From Lepidostoma basale (lineage: Eukaryota > Arthropoda > Insecta > Trichoptera > Lepidostomatidae), in contig JAHDVF020001509.1 in the NCBI GenBank assembly GCA_022606425.2, forward strand, positions 124,001-188,000: DNA of 64,000 bases. Direction: 5' to 3'. Under the pieces are notes generated by a model. The model worked only from the letters and a program-made list of their open reading frames with translations. It was not told the origin of the DNA and made no database searches. How positions within the stretch are numbered: position 1 is the first letter of the stretch; the number at the start of each line of letters is the position of its first letter. This document shows, in pieces, positions 22,648 to 35,105 of the stretch. Made by a program: the position numbers and the translations under genes.

Positions 22648-25600
22648 TCAGTTGCACGGACCGGTCTGCACAAACTTGGCCCGCAGCATCTCGATGGTCT
22701 GCTGTGTCACCGGATCAGTCGGGGACTCGGAGTCTGAGCTGGTCTGCAATGGTAAAGGATCAGTTATGCGAGTGAAGTTACGCAGTCCAGATAGTATGGC
22801 CAGTGGCAGCCCTCTGTATTGGCCTCACCTGGAATGCGGAGGGTATCCGGCCAGTCTCGCCGCTGCGCCTCTCGCTTGCGGTTTTGATCTTGGTAAACCA
22901 GTTGAAGTTGCAGTCGTCCTCCATCGTCACTGAAATGCACCAAACAGTCGTTATTCGTATATTACTTGGTCCATTAAAAACTATTGATTTTTTCCGTTAC
23001 GTTTTATTTGATAACCATCATTTTCAAGGAAACTATAAGAATGAAAGTGGGCAGCGTACATATCTGGTCAGTGCAGACAGTGTTTCCATTGTCGTCCCCT
23101 TCCAGCAAGTCCTCGGCCAGCACCAGCACTTCCTCCAATGCCCCCTCCTCGCGGGCCGCCTCCTCATCCTCCAGGCTGGAGTAGCTGTTGGTAGTTCCGT
23201 CCGAGTGGCCGCGGCCTGAGCTCTCCGCGCCCGAGAGGCCCCCTCGGAGTGGGCCCCCGCCCGTCCCCTCGCCCGCACTCGGCGCAGACTGCTCCAGAGA
23301 CGGCGGGTCGAACTCCTGCGCACAGGTCACTCGCTACACTAACACCGCCCGGCCACGGCTACTGACTCTCGTCCTCTCGTCAATACAAGAGGAATATGAC
23401 GTAGGAATAGCAGTTGCTAATTTATAGTCATATCAGGCTTGTACAACCACCCTTTGAAGGCCGACTCCACAAACACAAACATTCTGTGATCTGTGGCTAA
23501 ATTGCAATTAATTATCTCTCTGCGCATGTTTTATTTCAAGTTGACGATAATGTCAGATTTCTGGTGGCACGTTTTGCCTAGATAGGGCATAATAATACAT
23601 AGGTAAGTACAAGGCTAATGTGGAGTTTTACGGCACTGTTCAAGATACATATCTTAGATTAATGATTAGGAAAAAGCAGCTCAGTTTTAAACATGCAATT
23701 TATTAAAGAAAATAAGCTAAAATCATATCAAAAAAACATGTTGGAGTAAAGAGTTGGCTTTAGTGGATTGTGGATGCAGGACTTTGAGAGAGAGGAGTCG
23801 CATTATTCTCCGGTGTCACTGCGAGTGGACAGGGAGGAGGGCAGGATCAGCTCTGGCTAGCTCGGGATACCTTCTCGCTGCTGCTGCTGCGCCCATCATC
23901 GCTGTCGTCCTCCGAGTCTGAGGCGGAGGACTTGGGCCCCTCTCCCTCCTCGCTGCTGCTGGACTCCCCATCCCCGTCTGATATGGACACTGCGAATGAC
24001 CACTTCCTTATTACTTTCTTATTTCATTAACAACGTTGCCTAGTAGACTAATGGCAGATCAGTCTACGAGGCAACACATCCTGTAATATCTCGGTTATAA
24101 TACAATAGCTCCTCGCTAGGACCAGGACAAGTATTACACAAGGTGGTAACTTACTGTTGTGTATTTTCTCCATGATCAGAGGATAGAACTCCTTGGCGGT
24201 GCTGTTGTTGGGTTCGAACTGGAGTACTGAAATATATGTATAAAGAGGTCAGATACGGGTGCCCTCCAATATTCGGGACATTGAAAAGGATAATTTGTTT
24301 AATAAAGTTGTTAATGATATAAATATATCTTAAATTAAATAAGAAATGGAGAAGATTTTGTAAGCAACCAAATAAACTCAACTTCAAGTCCAATGTTTTG
24401 TTTGTTTCCCCTCGCCCATAATTCTGACTAAATTACAATTAACCCTACCTCCCCCCCTTATCCTTTTTCTTTTTTCATTTAGTATACAAGTAATGATTTT
24501 ATTTCTTTATATTTCTACACTAAAGAAGGGCGTCTGTATCCCGAAACATGTCTGTGAAAAGTGCAAGAAAGTGTTGTGAAAATACCCAATGTTTCCAAAG
24601 TTATTCAAAAGTGAATCTACAACACAAAGTCATGGCGAACATAGAGGAAACAGTTGGAATTCTTTTAATATTATCCCACGCAATTTAATATGAATATTAT
24701 AGCCAACTCACTCAGTTTGCAGTACTTGAGAGCAGTCGTGTAGTCCTTGAGCATGATGGCGGAGAGGAACTGGAAACATTCATCACATTTATTAAACTCA
24801 TATTTTCATCGAAAATATTAGTGGAATAATATGATCAAGTATATTGCCGAGAATATTGTCTACCGCTTCAATCAACAAGATGTATCTCTGACCATACAAT
24901 GGAAATGTCTGTTCTCCACAAGTCTTATTACCTTGCTAAAGTATACCTAACAATAGTGCCTTTACAAGATTAATAATCCTCTCGATATCGCCTCACCTCG
25001 GCCAGGAACTCCGTGGGCGCCGATATGGACTCGTCAGCGTCCGTGTACTCCGAGAGGTCCTCGGCTGAGCCGCCCGCCCCCGCCCGCCCGCCGCCCTCCC
25101 TCCTGCTGTCCATCTCCTATGCGAGCACCAGATCAGTACCAGGCGCCCTTGGTGACAAAATATGTACTATATCGTTAATCAAGAAACAGTCCTTTAGATT
25201 CTGCGGAATCAGTTTTTTTTTGCTTGTTCAAAATGAATCAATGAAGCTTCTGAAAAAAGAATCAGTTCAAATTAAAAATGCGGCGCTTCGCTGTTCGTAT
25301 ATCTTGGCAACGTGCTTGTGCTGGTGCAGCAGTCTTATTGTATAATAATTAGTCAGCGATCGAAGAAACAAGTAATCAATCGTTATTCATTTTCCCTCTT
25401 TCAATATTCCCGCGAATACGGCCGAGGGTTCTTGAAATACGAGTGTACAAAATATGAATAATTCCGTACTCGGTCAATTTCATAGTTTATTTCGGATAGA
25501 TCCTGTTTGAATGCGGGCAACGAAGAATTTGCAGCCGTGCGGCGACAACTCGCGTGGTTACTAGGCAGTAAAACAAAACACCCAAACAATATCAACACGT

Positions 25601-26888
25601 TGTCAGCTCGGTTGCACGCCGCACGTGCGTGGTTACCTAGATTGGTACTCACGTTACAGCGGGCTAGCAGTGCACGCAGGGAGTGGAGAAGCGCTTAAGC
25701 TTGGGGGGCCCGGGAGGCGTCTTCCTGCCGCCGGCGCTCACCTTGTGCGCGGAGATGCAGTGGGGGCGCCGCGCATCCCGCGGGGCCGAGCCGGGAGCGG
25801 GGGCCCTGCGCAGGTCGGCCTGCGTGCAGCTCGTGTACAGGCTTCGCTCCTTACTTTCCTTCAGGCCCTTGTTTTCAAATATTTTATCGCAGTTTTTTTT
25901 ACCGCCCAAAAGTTTGGATTTTCTTAGAGCTTCTACGGATGACTTGAACCCCGAGTCTTCTTCTGTCAAGTCGGAGTCGACCTCCGAGTTGGCGGGGGCG
26001 AGGGCGAGGCCGAGGGCGTCTCCGTCGGGCTGAGCGCCGCCGCAGGAGCCGCTGTCCAGGGAGATGTCGCTCTCGGTCTGCAGGCTCACAGAGGGGATCC
26101 GCACCTCCAGAACGATCCTCCGCCTCTCGCAGGCCTCGGTCCGGAACCCGTCGAAGTTCTTGGCGCACAAGTCGATCTCTTGTTTTGTCTTGTTGGAAAT
26201 ACTGCTCAAGGAGCGGGTGATGATGGGCGGCAGGTGGCGGGAGGTCTCTCGGGTGAGGCACGTCGCGCTGGAGGCGGCGCCCTCTGTCTCCTCCGAGGGG
26301 GGCTTCTTGGCGAGAGGTGGCTTACCTCTGACCGATCCTTTGATTATTTTGTCTGGTTTTTTCTTGTCTTCCTTTTTGCAATCTTTTTTGTACGTTCCGC
26401 AGTTGGGGGCGAAGGGCTTGCGGAAGGAGATGGGCGAGCGGCGGAGGGCCTTGCGGCAGTTGTTGTTGGAGTCGGCGGAGAGGCGCGAGGCGCAGTCGTC
26501 CTGGCCGCGGGCCAGCGCGCGCAGCTCGGCGAGCTTGAAGTCGCGGACCTGCGCGGTCAGCGAGTCGATGATCTCTCGGGCGGAGAGCGCGCGGTAGTTG
26601 GGCGGCGCGAGGGGGCGCAGAGCCGCCGTATCCAGCCCGGGGCCGCGGGGGGCGCGCGGAGAGCCCGGGGGGTCGCCGGGGCAGCCGGAGCCCGAGTGGG
26701 CGCGCGGGGTGCTCCTTCTCACGGCCGGCCGATACAGCCGCGAGTTGGGGGGCCCCTCATGGTAGTTCTTGCGGGGAGACTGCGAGGGGACTTGTTTTTT
26801 GGATTTCTTATGCTTTTTTTTTCGTCCTTCCTTTTTTCGATTTTCGGATTCGGAGTCGCCCTTACTATCCCTTCGAGAATCCGATTTT
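22648..26888 (-). CDS. ERICH2-like (glutamate-rich protein 2) gene, 5' end unresolved
   Basis: Exons on the minus strand: 26888-25742, 25116-24997, 24769-24712, 24226-24155, 23989-23871, 23315-23060, 22929-22829, 22743-22648; phases close throughout. The key block is APTEFLAEFLSAIMLKDYTT and the following KYCKLILQFEPNNSTAKEFYPLIMEKI. This is the short helical motif I know from vertebrate ERICH2, whose function is unknown. The large first exon is basic and disordered, with Arg/Lys- and Pro-rich segments. After the motif come a Ser/Asp/Glu-rich stretch (SEDDSDDGRSSSEK) and an acidic helix (EEGALEEVLVLAEDLLEG). An alternative ending is a read-through stop at 23847. The donor at 23060 (T|GTACGC) is weak. 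The acceptor before 26888 requires an upstream exon ending in phase 2, which I could not place. The 3' UTR probably reaches about 21390. Confidence 0.6.
24513..24563 (+). ncRNA. Hammerhead-ribozyme-like motif A (decayed)
   Basis: CTACACTAAAGA is followed by a short hairpin (GGG...CCC), CGAAACATGTC, and TGTGAAAAGTG. This matches the order core box, helix II, GAAA box, short palindromic helix III (ACATGT) and a GTC cleavage triplet, then helix I. The 3' GTG pairs with the 5' CAC. The expected CTGANGA has become CTAAAGA, so activity is doubtful. It lies in an intron of the ERICH2-like gene, antisense to it. Confidence 0.4.
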
Positions 26889-27018
26889 CTGTGGACAAGC
26901 GAATGAAACAAAAGTTATTATTAACTTCGTTTTAACATCACATTTGATTTGCATAATAAAACAATCTCTCGCCTGAAGTCCCCTGAGCGATAGCTCGCCC
27001 GGTGACGACACTGCTAGT

Positions 27019-27342
27019 TCATATGATATGCGTGCAAAGGCGGCGCCGCGCCGCGCCAGTCGGCCGAGAGACAAGTTTTCTTATCACATTATGTTCGAAG
27101 TGTCGTCGCGGAGAGGAGGAGGCAACAGGTGGCAGCGCCGCAAAAATAATATTCTTATTATGGAAGCAGACCGGACTGGGGGAGAGGGGCATCTCCTTGC
27201 AGTCAGCTTCTGCTACCGAGTCCTCAGTCCGATCCTCGGGGGACTTGAGGAACGAGCAAGCTGAGCCGCGGCGCTCTGCCGTAGCAATGAGCGAGGAAGT
27301 TATGTCTTTTAAGTTTTCATTGTTTCGCGATCGGGCGTTCAT
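27019..27342 (-). other. Candidate upstream exon of the ERICH2-like gene
   Basis: A minus-strand open frame of 107 codons starts with an ATG at 27342 (MNARSRNNENLKDITSSLIA) and lies 130-450 bases upstream of the big ERICH2-like exon. Its composition (Ser/Arg/Pro-rich) fits the neighbouring exon. I found no good donor giving the needed phase 2, so it may instead be 5' UTR or a chance ORF. Confidence 0.25.
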
Positions 27343-27359
27343 GATACGTAGTTAGAAAC

Positions 27360-28430
27360 AAAGTAACGACAACGAGGAAAGTGGTATAGTCACGGCATGG
27401 GCCCGCAGGCCCGCGAGGTGGAGGCGGATCATGAAGAGCAGACCTTCTAGGCGGCCAGATTAAGGAATATTTTTGAGAAACATTATCAGCCTAATGGCTC
27501 GATGGCTAGATTAAGTGTGATTAATATATGCAAGGAAAACAATTATCGTACAAAAATACATAAATCGGAATGTCAAACCATAGTTTTAGATATAAATACG
27601 AATAGAAGAGAACGAACTGTGCAGGACACGATATCGTAATTCAATTAGTATTTCAGCAAATATTAATGGACGGATTTAGTAGCTAATAAAAGAATGGCTT
27701 CTCCAGCTTATCTAGGAGCATCCCCCTGGCTGTGACAAACAGTCGTTAATTACATATATAAGCGTGCCGAGGCTTGGCGGAGTGCGCGCCGCACGCCACG
27801 CCACGGCTGGAGATGATATATGGAACCAAGGATTTCTCCGTCTCCAATATTTCACGTCACCCCTGAGCAGCCAGCGAGGGCCAGCGCTCTCCGACAGCCG
27901 TTGTTGCGTTGCGTGCGGTACCTGCCTGCTCGAGTGAAGGTTTCGTTTAATTAGGAATGTTCTGTAAGCTCACTTTATTAAATTGTTATCTCAAACGAAA
28001 TATTTTTAGTTAATTGTGTGTTGACATGTAGAAAAAGAAAAATCGTTTAAATATTTTGGATTAGTCTAAAGCAAAAAATCGAGCCTTCGCGGTTTAAATA
28101 GATTATACTGATGTTAAATTGGGGTGCCATTAATGAGCACTCAGCAGCCCGCGAGATATTCATAATTACACGATTATATTCGTATTACATTGTATAATAT
28201 AATACTACCCCCCGTTCAAAGCCTGCCCACGCCCATGCAAGAAACTCCGGACACTACGATTATCCGTCTATTATATATTTAATCTAATAATTGTATCGAG
28301 TTGACCGTTTGAATCTCCTCCTTTAGAGAGCTCTCGTCCTCCGAGTCCAATATTATTATGACAGAAAAAATAAAAGTCCATTAAAGTTTATTTTATTTCG
28401 CCAATATGATTTGATTTGTTATATTGTTTT
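27360..28430. other. Intergenic, no gene seen
   Basis: Alternating AT-rich and GC-rich sequence upstream of the ERICH2-like gene. GC-rich patches near 27395 and 27770-27915 could belong to a promoter. There is no convincing ORF or repeat. Confidence 0.4.
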
Positions 28431-28436
28431 CTGGAT

Positions 28437-28640
28437 TTTTTAAGCCACGTAGAAGTTCCCGCCACATACCCGAGGCTGTTATAGGGCGTAGGGGCGCCCT
28501 TTCGTCAGCCTCGCTCGTACACTCCCCGGGCCTATCCCTGGTCCATCCGGGACTAGCAAGGGGGTGCCAGACCACATTTAATCTTTTCTATTTTCCTTCT
28601 ATGTCCCACCGTACTTTATTGAATGCAATTCAGGTAACCT
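28437..28640 (+). repeat. Dispersed repeat, copy 1 (partner at 32865-33060)
   Basis: GAGGCTGTTATAGGGCG, CTTTCGTCAGCCTCGCTC, CACATTTAATCT and CTATGTC occur in order here and, with substitutions, in the reverse complement of 32865-33060. The other copy abuts LINE reverse-transcriptase sequence, so this is probably a LINE 3' end or a SINE sharing it. Sequence 28641-29470 shows no gene. Confidence 0.6.
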
Positions 28641-29470
28641 ATAAAATCTTCAAATATGACTCGTGTATGTGGGTACCTCGCATACTGGAGTAGATATATA
28701 TAACAGCCATCCCTGAGTCACTATGACCAGTCTATTGCCAGTCATCGGCGGCAGTTGTAGACAGATGTGGTTGTTGATTTATCTAAATTGGCTAACGCCA
28801 CAAAGATAAAGGTTTTGATTGTCCCTCTCGTCTCCAAAGTAATACAAATGACCGTGAAAAGTCAATAGTATCACCCGAATCCGTGAGAATGTGCGGTTAT
28901 TTAGCAATGGAGGGCTACGAGACACCGTTGAGTTGTCCGCCCCCGAAGAGTTTCTAGGCGTCTGTAGTCTAGATCCTGAGGCCACTACAGGCATATACTC
29001 GTATAATAGTTGTTCGGTATTGGAGATAGGGAGGGTTGAAGCGGGAAGCATCCGGGAGTTTTATTTCCCGGACTAAATGAGCGCGCAGTTCCGTGATACA
29101 TCACATCGCGTGGCTGGAGCCAGCAGAGTGTGTGGGTACACATATATAATATCAACAAATGTGTAGGTATAACTATCGCAAGTGCTGTGGTATCTATGTA
29201 CAATATTATAATATGTTACTCGCATGTAGGAGATTTAAATGTTGAACGCAGACTGACATAGGACGTTCATCAATGGAATGTTTTGCTTCACTAGATTTAT
29301 TCTGGCGTGACTAGCCGCAATTGTGGACGGTCAACCTGTTATTAAATTCAGTCACCAGCAGTTGCAGCAGCGGGTTAACATCGTTAAATTTAGTAAACGA
29401 ATTTGTTAAATAACCAATGTCTGGTTTCCATTTGATTATATTATTAGCGTGTTTCTGTGTGCAGGGGCAA

Positions 29471-29625
29471 TTGACGACCTTCGTGGCCGAGTGGTAGGTG
29501 CTTTGACTGCCACCCCGAAGGTCCCGGGTTCGATTACCGGCGATGGCAGTGTGATTACCACACTGTCTTTGGTCTGGTACATTCACGTGAAAATAAATAA
29601 CGATTAAAAAAAAATAACAATAATA
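29471..29625 (+). mobile_element. tRNA-derived SINE, copy 1
   Basis: The head contains TGGCCGAGTGG, which fits the RNA polymerase III A box, and GGGTTCGATTACC, which fits the B box, 40-odd bases apart as in a tRNA gene. A unique body (GTGATTACCACACTGTCTTT) and an A-rich tail follow. A second copy with the same layout is at 62317-62458. The A-box form is that of a leucine or serine tRNA. No tRNA-like 3' half or anticodon arm is well preserved. Confidence 0.8.
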
Positions 29626-31350
29626 AAAAGTTATTAAAGAGTAAACTCCATAAATGGTGTTAGTACGTTAAATTAAATTAAATTAAATTAAAGTCCTTGC
29701 CATTTTCTTCACCCAACTGCGCAAATAACTAAGAATTCAACGTTACCCTCATTTGCTACGAATATTATTTACGACGAATTGAATAAATTTGTGCAATCTG
29801 GCATTCAGATTTATACTGCTAAATGTTTGTCTTCTGAACGTGCATTCACTATTATGAAAGACGTCGATCTCCGAGGAGACCCCGTTCAGCAGACTAATTG
29901 CTCTTCCCACTGGTGTTACCAGAGGCAGGTAGGTAAAATAATCTGTGCTGTCGCTGTCGGAGATATCTAATGATTCATTTCATCGATACGTCTTGGAACT
30001 GTGTAGTTGGTCAAACGAACTCTTCTGGATATAACATAGGCAGGCTTGTGTAGAACATTTTGTTAAATCTTTTCAGCTGTTCCGCGAAATTGTGATTTTG
30101 ACACTTTGATAATATTGAAAATATGTTGAAATGTTCAAGTCCCCGAGAATAGGTAATATCAATATGTCTGGTGCATATCATTTAGTAGGTAATTCAGAAA
30201 AATCTACTCGACTTAAAGTCGTGTTCAGGTAGATGGCTCTACGCAGCTCCGGCGGGAGCGAAACGATAGTCCTCAGTTTATTCATATTTTTGTCAATAAA
30301 CTATGTTATTCTATAATCAATGATTTAATATGGAAAAGGTATTGACGCGATTTCTCGGTATTGGTGTAGGCACAGACCGTTCCTTTCCTTACCAATAGTT
30401 CCTTGCATATAGCAAGAAGGCACCTTCACTATAACACCCGGCGTCCCTGGAATTGACACAAAGTTGGCCACGCCTTTCACCACAATAGTTAGAGAATAGA
30501 AGCGGTAAAGCCTTGCCGAAGAATAATATCCCATTTACTTTAGAAATCGAACATAAGATTAATAAATTACTTTGATTTCATTTTAAATATATTAACTAAT
30601 AATGAAAATCGATTTTAACATTTGTCGTAAACCCATTTAGGTACAGTAGGTATAGGTTCACGAAACATTCAGCTTTTCACTCCGTTCGACTCGCTCGACA
30701 ATAACAAGCTCCTTCTTATTGGATAATTATACTAAATGAGTATCTGCAATAGATCTCAATTCAAAAGTATGGTAATTCATCTACTTTAGAAATAAGAATA
30801 GCAATAATCGATGGCGTAGAATTTCCAAAAATATTATTATAATTTAACAAATAAAACAACCACGTGTTATCGAATCTGCGTTTTGCACAAATAATAATCC
30901 AGAGTTAGTAAATAAGTAAGGGAGTTCGTAAATAACTAAGAGAAGGATTGGAAGACCCAGTCTGAAGTCTGAAGGCGGGAGTAAGAAGTGAAGAAAGACG
31001 GCAGCTGAGAACAGGAGGAGTTGGAGGCAATAGTTGAAGGATGTCAAGGCTCGATTTGGGCTGTAGCGCCATTGAAAAAAAGAAAAGGAAGAAATTCATT
31101 CAAATTCAAAAATGGAAATTTAATGATTGCTCCTCTTTTTACATATAATAGATACAACTTTAATTTTAGAGAACACGGGATGTCTCTTTACTATAAACTT
31201 TTCTGACAACGGCCTTGAAATATTACACGGTAATAATAGAATCATTAAATGAAATAACAAACACAGAATAAATTGAACTTCAAGATTAATTTTCATACAG
31301 TATGGTATAGCATACAAGTAACGGTTTTGTACAATTCAATTGTTGAAATC
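29626..31350. other. Intergenic, no gene seen
   Basis: AT-rich sequence with short open frames only. A simple AAATTAAATTAAATTAA tract lies near 29672. Nothing else is identifiable. Confidence 0.4.
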
Positions 31351-31400
31351 TGTTCACTGAAGAAGGATGAGAATCATCCGAAATATGTTTGTGAATAGTG
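31351..31400 (+). ncRNA. Hammerhead-ribozyme-like motif B
   Basis: TTCACTGAAGA is followed by a perfect 6-bp helix II (GGATGA, loop GAA, TCATCC), then GAAATATGTTTGTGAATAGTG. The order is that of a type I hammerhead: CTGANGA core, helix II, GAAA box, near-palindromic helix III, then GTGAA, which pairs with the upstream TTCAC. The pairing uses the core C, so a small deletion has probably occurred. Activity is uncertain. Confidence 0.5.
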
Positions 31401-32864
31401 TAGTAGAGCGTTACTCGTACGATACGACCTCTCCCACCAGCCTGCAGACAGTATTAAGCGCTTTGTTCAAAAGTCACGTCGTTTCCTATTTTCCCGGGCC
31501 AGCATCATCCCAGCCTCGATAATATTATATTATGTTTTATCTCCATAGATACAGAACCAGCCTGCCAATGTACCTACCTATTGTAAATGCCGGTATGAAG
31601 AGTGACACGCGAGTGCCTGCTGCAAAGTGAACTATCCGCCACGCGACCGGCGCAGTTACCCCCCTGAGGTGGGCATTCACCCGCTTATTAGAATGCGTTT
31701 AAAGGAAAATTAGCGGGGCACACCGGCGCCCGCCGGCCGAGCACACCGAGTGCAGGCGAGTGGCGTCCGGGGCTCGCGAGCCGGGACGGGGGCGCGGGCT
31801 CGAGGATCGCCTAATAAAAAGTGGGTTGTGCCAGTCTGTAATGTCTCCAAATTAGTTCGTGATCAATTTTCCGTCTCCCAGATATTATATAGGAATTTCA
31901 CAAGTATATTTAAACATCAGAGATGTCGTAAAACCGAATAGGCGATGTTTTGTTTGTCCTAAAATAAAACAAAGGATACGAATTAAGTTTCGGCATCCGA
32001 TATTATTTTTAAATTAGACGCGATCACGAAAAGTCGAACATAATAGTTAGCGGGCCTTATTGCCTGCAGCCGCAGCCGGCGGGGCGGAGGGCCCTCCCTA
32101 GCGAGGAGCCATTCATTACTGTCGCTGATTAACGTGATGTCTCCTCCTCACGGAAGTAGGCCGGAGTGTCTATCGATACGCCAGACACGGTAGATACCTA
32201 CTAACCACAAGTACCTATCTTACATATTAGAAAATATGCGCGATTTGAGCCAGAGACCGCCCAGCCAGCAGAACAGAAAAAGCAAGCTATCCGAGCCAAG
32301 CAAACCACCTACGAGTAGCTATAGAAAGTAGTGGCGAAATTTCTTATATACATATTATACATTATAAGCAACGCTGAAAAGTTTAAAAGCATTTTTATAA
32401 AAATTGGCTGTGTATTGCGTTTTCTTACTTTGAATATGGACGACTCTTAAGGGGTACTAACAATCATGCAAAATCCAACCCCGGAGTCAATTTCCTATGT
32501 CGTGTCTTCCCTTTGTCAGTGAAATTGTCCATCTAAATTAACATTACCCCCTATCTACTCGTAGTAACGGTACAGTACGAGAGCCCTTCACTGGGAATAT
32601 TGCCGACAGGTATCACCCACTGCTCCAGCCGTCTCTGACCCCTCTGAGGGTGTGCTGATTGCCTCGCTGGGGGTGGGGACTGCCTGCAGAGCTGGGCCTC
32701 GTCCCTGCCATAATGTCCTGTTCCCTTGACCTGTCCCGTGTCCGCTGCATATAAAGTTGTGCGTCCTCATCCTATTCCGCATCTGCCTCCTCTGTCCCTC
32801 CTTTAATTTCCCGCTCTCGTGTGTCCGTGAGTCTGCTTCCCGTACAATTCCGTGTCCCTTTTAT
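31401..32864. other. Intergenic, no gene seen
   Basis: Mixed sequence with GC-rich patches near 31720-31800 and 32065-32100. No ORF with recognisable content and no repeat was found. Confidence 0.4.
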
Positions 32865-33430
32865 ATTTGCATGTACGCCGAGACATAGAGGAAAATATCA
32901 GTAGATTAAATGTGGCCTGGGTCCCTCTTGGTTTCTTACATATAATTTTTATAACGTAAGTCCCGCGTGGACGAGAGACGGGCCTAGGGATTGAATGAGC
33001 GAAGCTGACGAAAGGCGCCGTCCACCTATAACAGCTTCGGCCAAGCGGTGGGAATCCTATATGTCCTGTGCTCCAGCACATTTGTTTTCAAATTGTGTGG
33101 CATGTTCGAATTGAAGATGTTACCCAGCCTTTCGAATGCAGACCGACCGAGCTGTATTCTCCAGTCAATCTCCTTGACTTGACCTCCTCTTCCAAAAGCC
33201 AACAAATGACCAAAGTATACATATTCATCCACTACTTTCACATTTTTGTTGTGAATTTTAATATCTTCAATTTGTGTGTTAGTCATTATTTTTGTCTTTG
33301 TCATTTTCATTTCAAAGCCAATTTTTGAGACGATAAATTTCAATCTTTCAGCTTTTCTCGGAGTGTTATTCGGGAGATTCTGACAACAGAATTATGCCAT
33401 CAGCGAATCTCAAGTGAGTGCGTTCAATTC
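32865..33430 (-). mobile_element. LINE reverse-transcriptase fragment with 3' repeat
   Basis: The minus strand from 33343 reads IGFEMKMTKTKIMTNTQIED, then VVDEYVYFGHLLAFGRGGQV, and WRIQLGRSAFERLGNIF. This is the thumb and connection region seen in RTE-like LINEs. It continues without a gap into the repeat at 32865-33060 that is shared with 28437-28640. The coding part is truncated at both ends. Confidence 0.7.
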
Positions 33431-34955
33431 ACGGTTCGCCCAGTCCAGTGTACTCGTATTAGACATGTCTTCCATGACACTATAACAGTTTCGGAGACAG
33501 AGTGTCAGATATGATGGATGATGCATGGCGGGTAAATTTCTTCTTCTGTTTTATTACACTAAATAAATAACTCAGAAGGTGGTCGATGCCATAAAACCAA
33601 GTGGAATTAAACTACCATAAATATACATTAGATTATAAAGGAATTATTTAATTTTCAATGAACTTTTAGCAAGGAATTTCAATTAACAACATTAGCTTTA
33701 GTTAAAAAATCACTAAAAACTCTAATTTAAAAAATCTTTCCAAAACAGGAAATATGAACCCTGGTAGCCGTGGTAGCGGGAGTAGGTACTGAAGTGATCT
33801 GCCAGACGGGCGCTAGAGGAGTCAACTGAGCGGGACCGAGCTGGACCAGGTCGCCGTCACTGGCCACCAGTTAAAGGTCGCGCCATCAGGGCCAGCGGAT
33901 TGCGTACATACCTAATATTATTTATGCCTTAAACTTTAAATAGGTTTTTGTTATGTCTTTTGAGAAAGTAAACTGAAGGTCTTATCTAAATATTGAATCT
34001 ACAATAAATAAATCCGTTTAAACTCTTATATACCAGCATCGGCAACATCTTTTAAGTGAAATAACAATGCTCTCGAGGCTTCGAGGTTCCTGAATTTTAC
34101 AATTTGTCGATAGCACCCGGTAGCGGCCCGCCTTATTGTTTTATAACAGCAATACAATATTTAAAGTTCTCCTCTGTCGTAGGATGACGAACATAATATT
34201 TGTATCAAACAATCTAATAGAAACACGACGTACCTATCGATATATCTACAACAACAATACCTACACCAATTTTCACAAAATATCCGATAACATCGTAGAG
34301 AAAATACATTTCATTTCATTTCAAGGCAAACCAGAAAATGGTAAAACTCACCGAGGCGTTCGGACAGCGCAGAGGAAGAGTTGAGGGGGTCGTGTCAACG
34401 GTCAAATCAGTCTCGGGCAAAATATATGTATTACAGGTGACTGTACACTGTAGCGCAGCGATCGGCTGTGTAGACGCCGCGCACTTCTACGGCGTAGTGG
34501 GTTCCGAGTTCCGAGACCCGCGGGAGGGCGGCTAGCGGCTACAGAGTTCCGGGGTGCGCAATCTGCGACGCGCGACCACGTTCACGTTGCCAGAGTAATA
34601 GTGACATGTCAGCAAATCTGGAAGCTCTACTCGGTGGCCAAGTAATTAGGTTCGACTCACCCATGACGTGGGAACATAATTCTCTACATTTATCATCGAC
34701 ACAGTCTGTAACAATAGTACGTTCAGTACAAAGTGCACATAATTGACAATTGCCCTGGATGGGACATACCAGGTTTCTCTGATATTGGCAATCACTTACG
34801 TAAAGGCTTCTCTGTCTTGCGCCGGCGCCGGTCGGAATTCTCAACTCCTCTACGCTCTGTTATTTAATATTAACATAAGTTGGAGGATCGCATATTTTTC
34901 TCCACGCAAGAACAATGAACTCTCCTCGAGACTGTTGAATTCATAATCGAATATG
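33431..34955. other. Intergenic, no gene seen
   Basis: AT-rich with occasional GC-rich patches (34440-34580). No coding sequence or repeat could be identified with confidence. Confidence 0.4.
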
Positions 34956-34959
34956 TCTA

Positions 34960-35105
34960 CGGTATACGGAGCACTCTTCCGTGTACGTATTTTCAGAGAA
35001 CAGGTTTCCGAATCATACAACAGAACAGACCAAATATAACACTTCAACATTCTCTGCCTAAGTTTCAAGTTCAGTGTATCATTGCAGAATATTGTCCTCA
35101 TTTTG
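34960..35105 (-). mobile_element. LINE C-terminal fragment
   Basis: The minus strand encodes MRTIFCNDTLNLKLRQRMLK followed by CYIWSVLLYDSETCSLKIR, a motif block characteristic of insect LINE polyproteins just after the reverse transcriptase. It is a short isolated relic. The following 35106-35735 contains no recognised feature. Confidence 0.6.

Noticed and set aside
26180..26935. 251-codon plus-strand ORF
   Set aside because: Antisense to the GC-rich ERICH2-like exon; glycine/arginine-rich content is a mirror of that exon.
29480..29560. Functional leucine or serine tRNA gene
   Set aside because: A and B boxes are present but the acceptor and anticodon stems do not fold, and a near-identical body occurs in a second copy, so it is a SINE.
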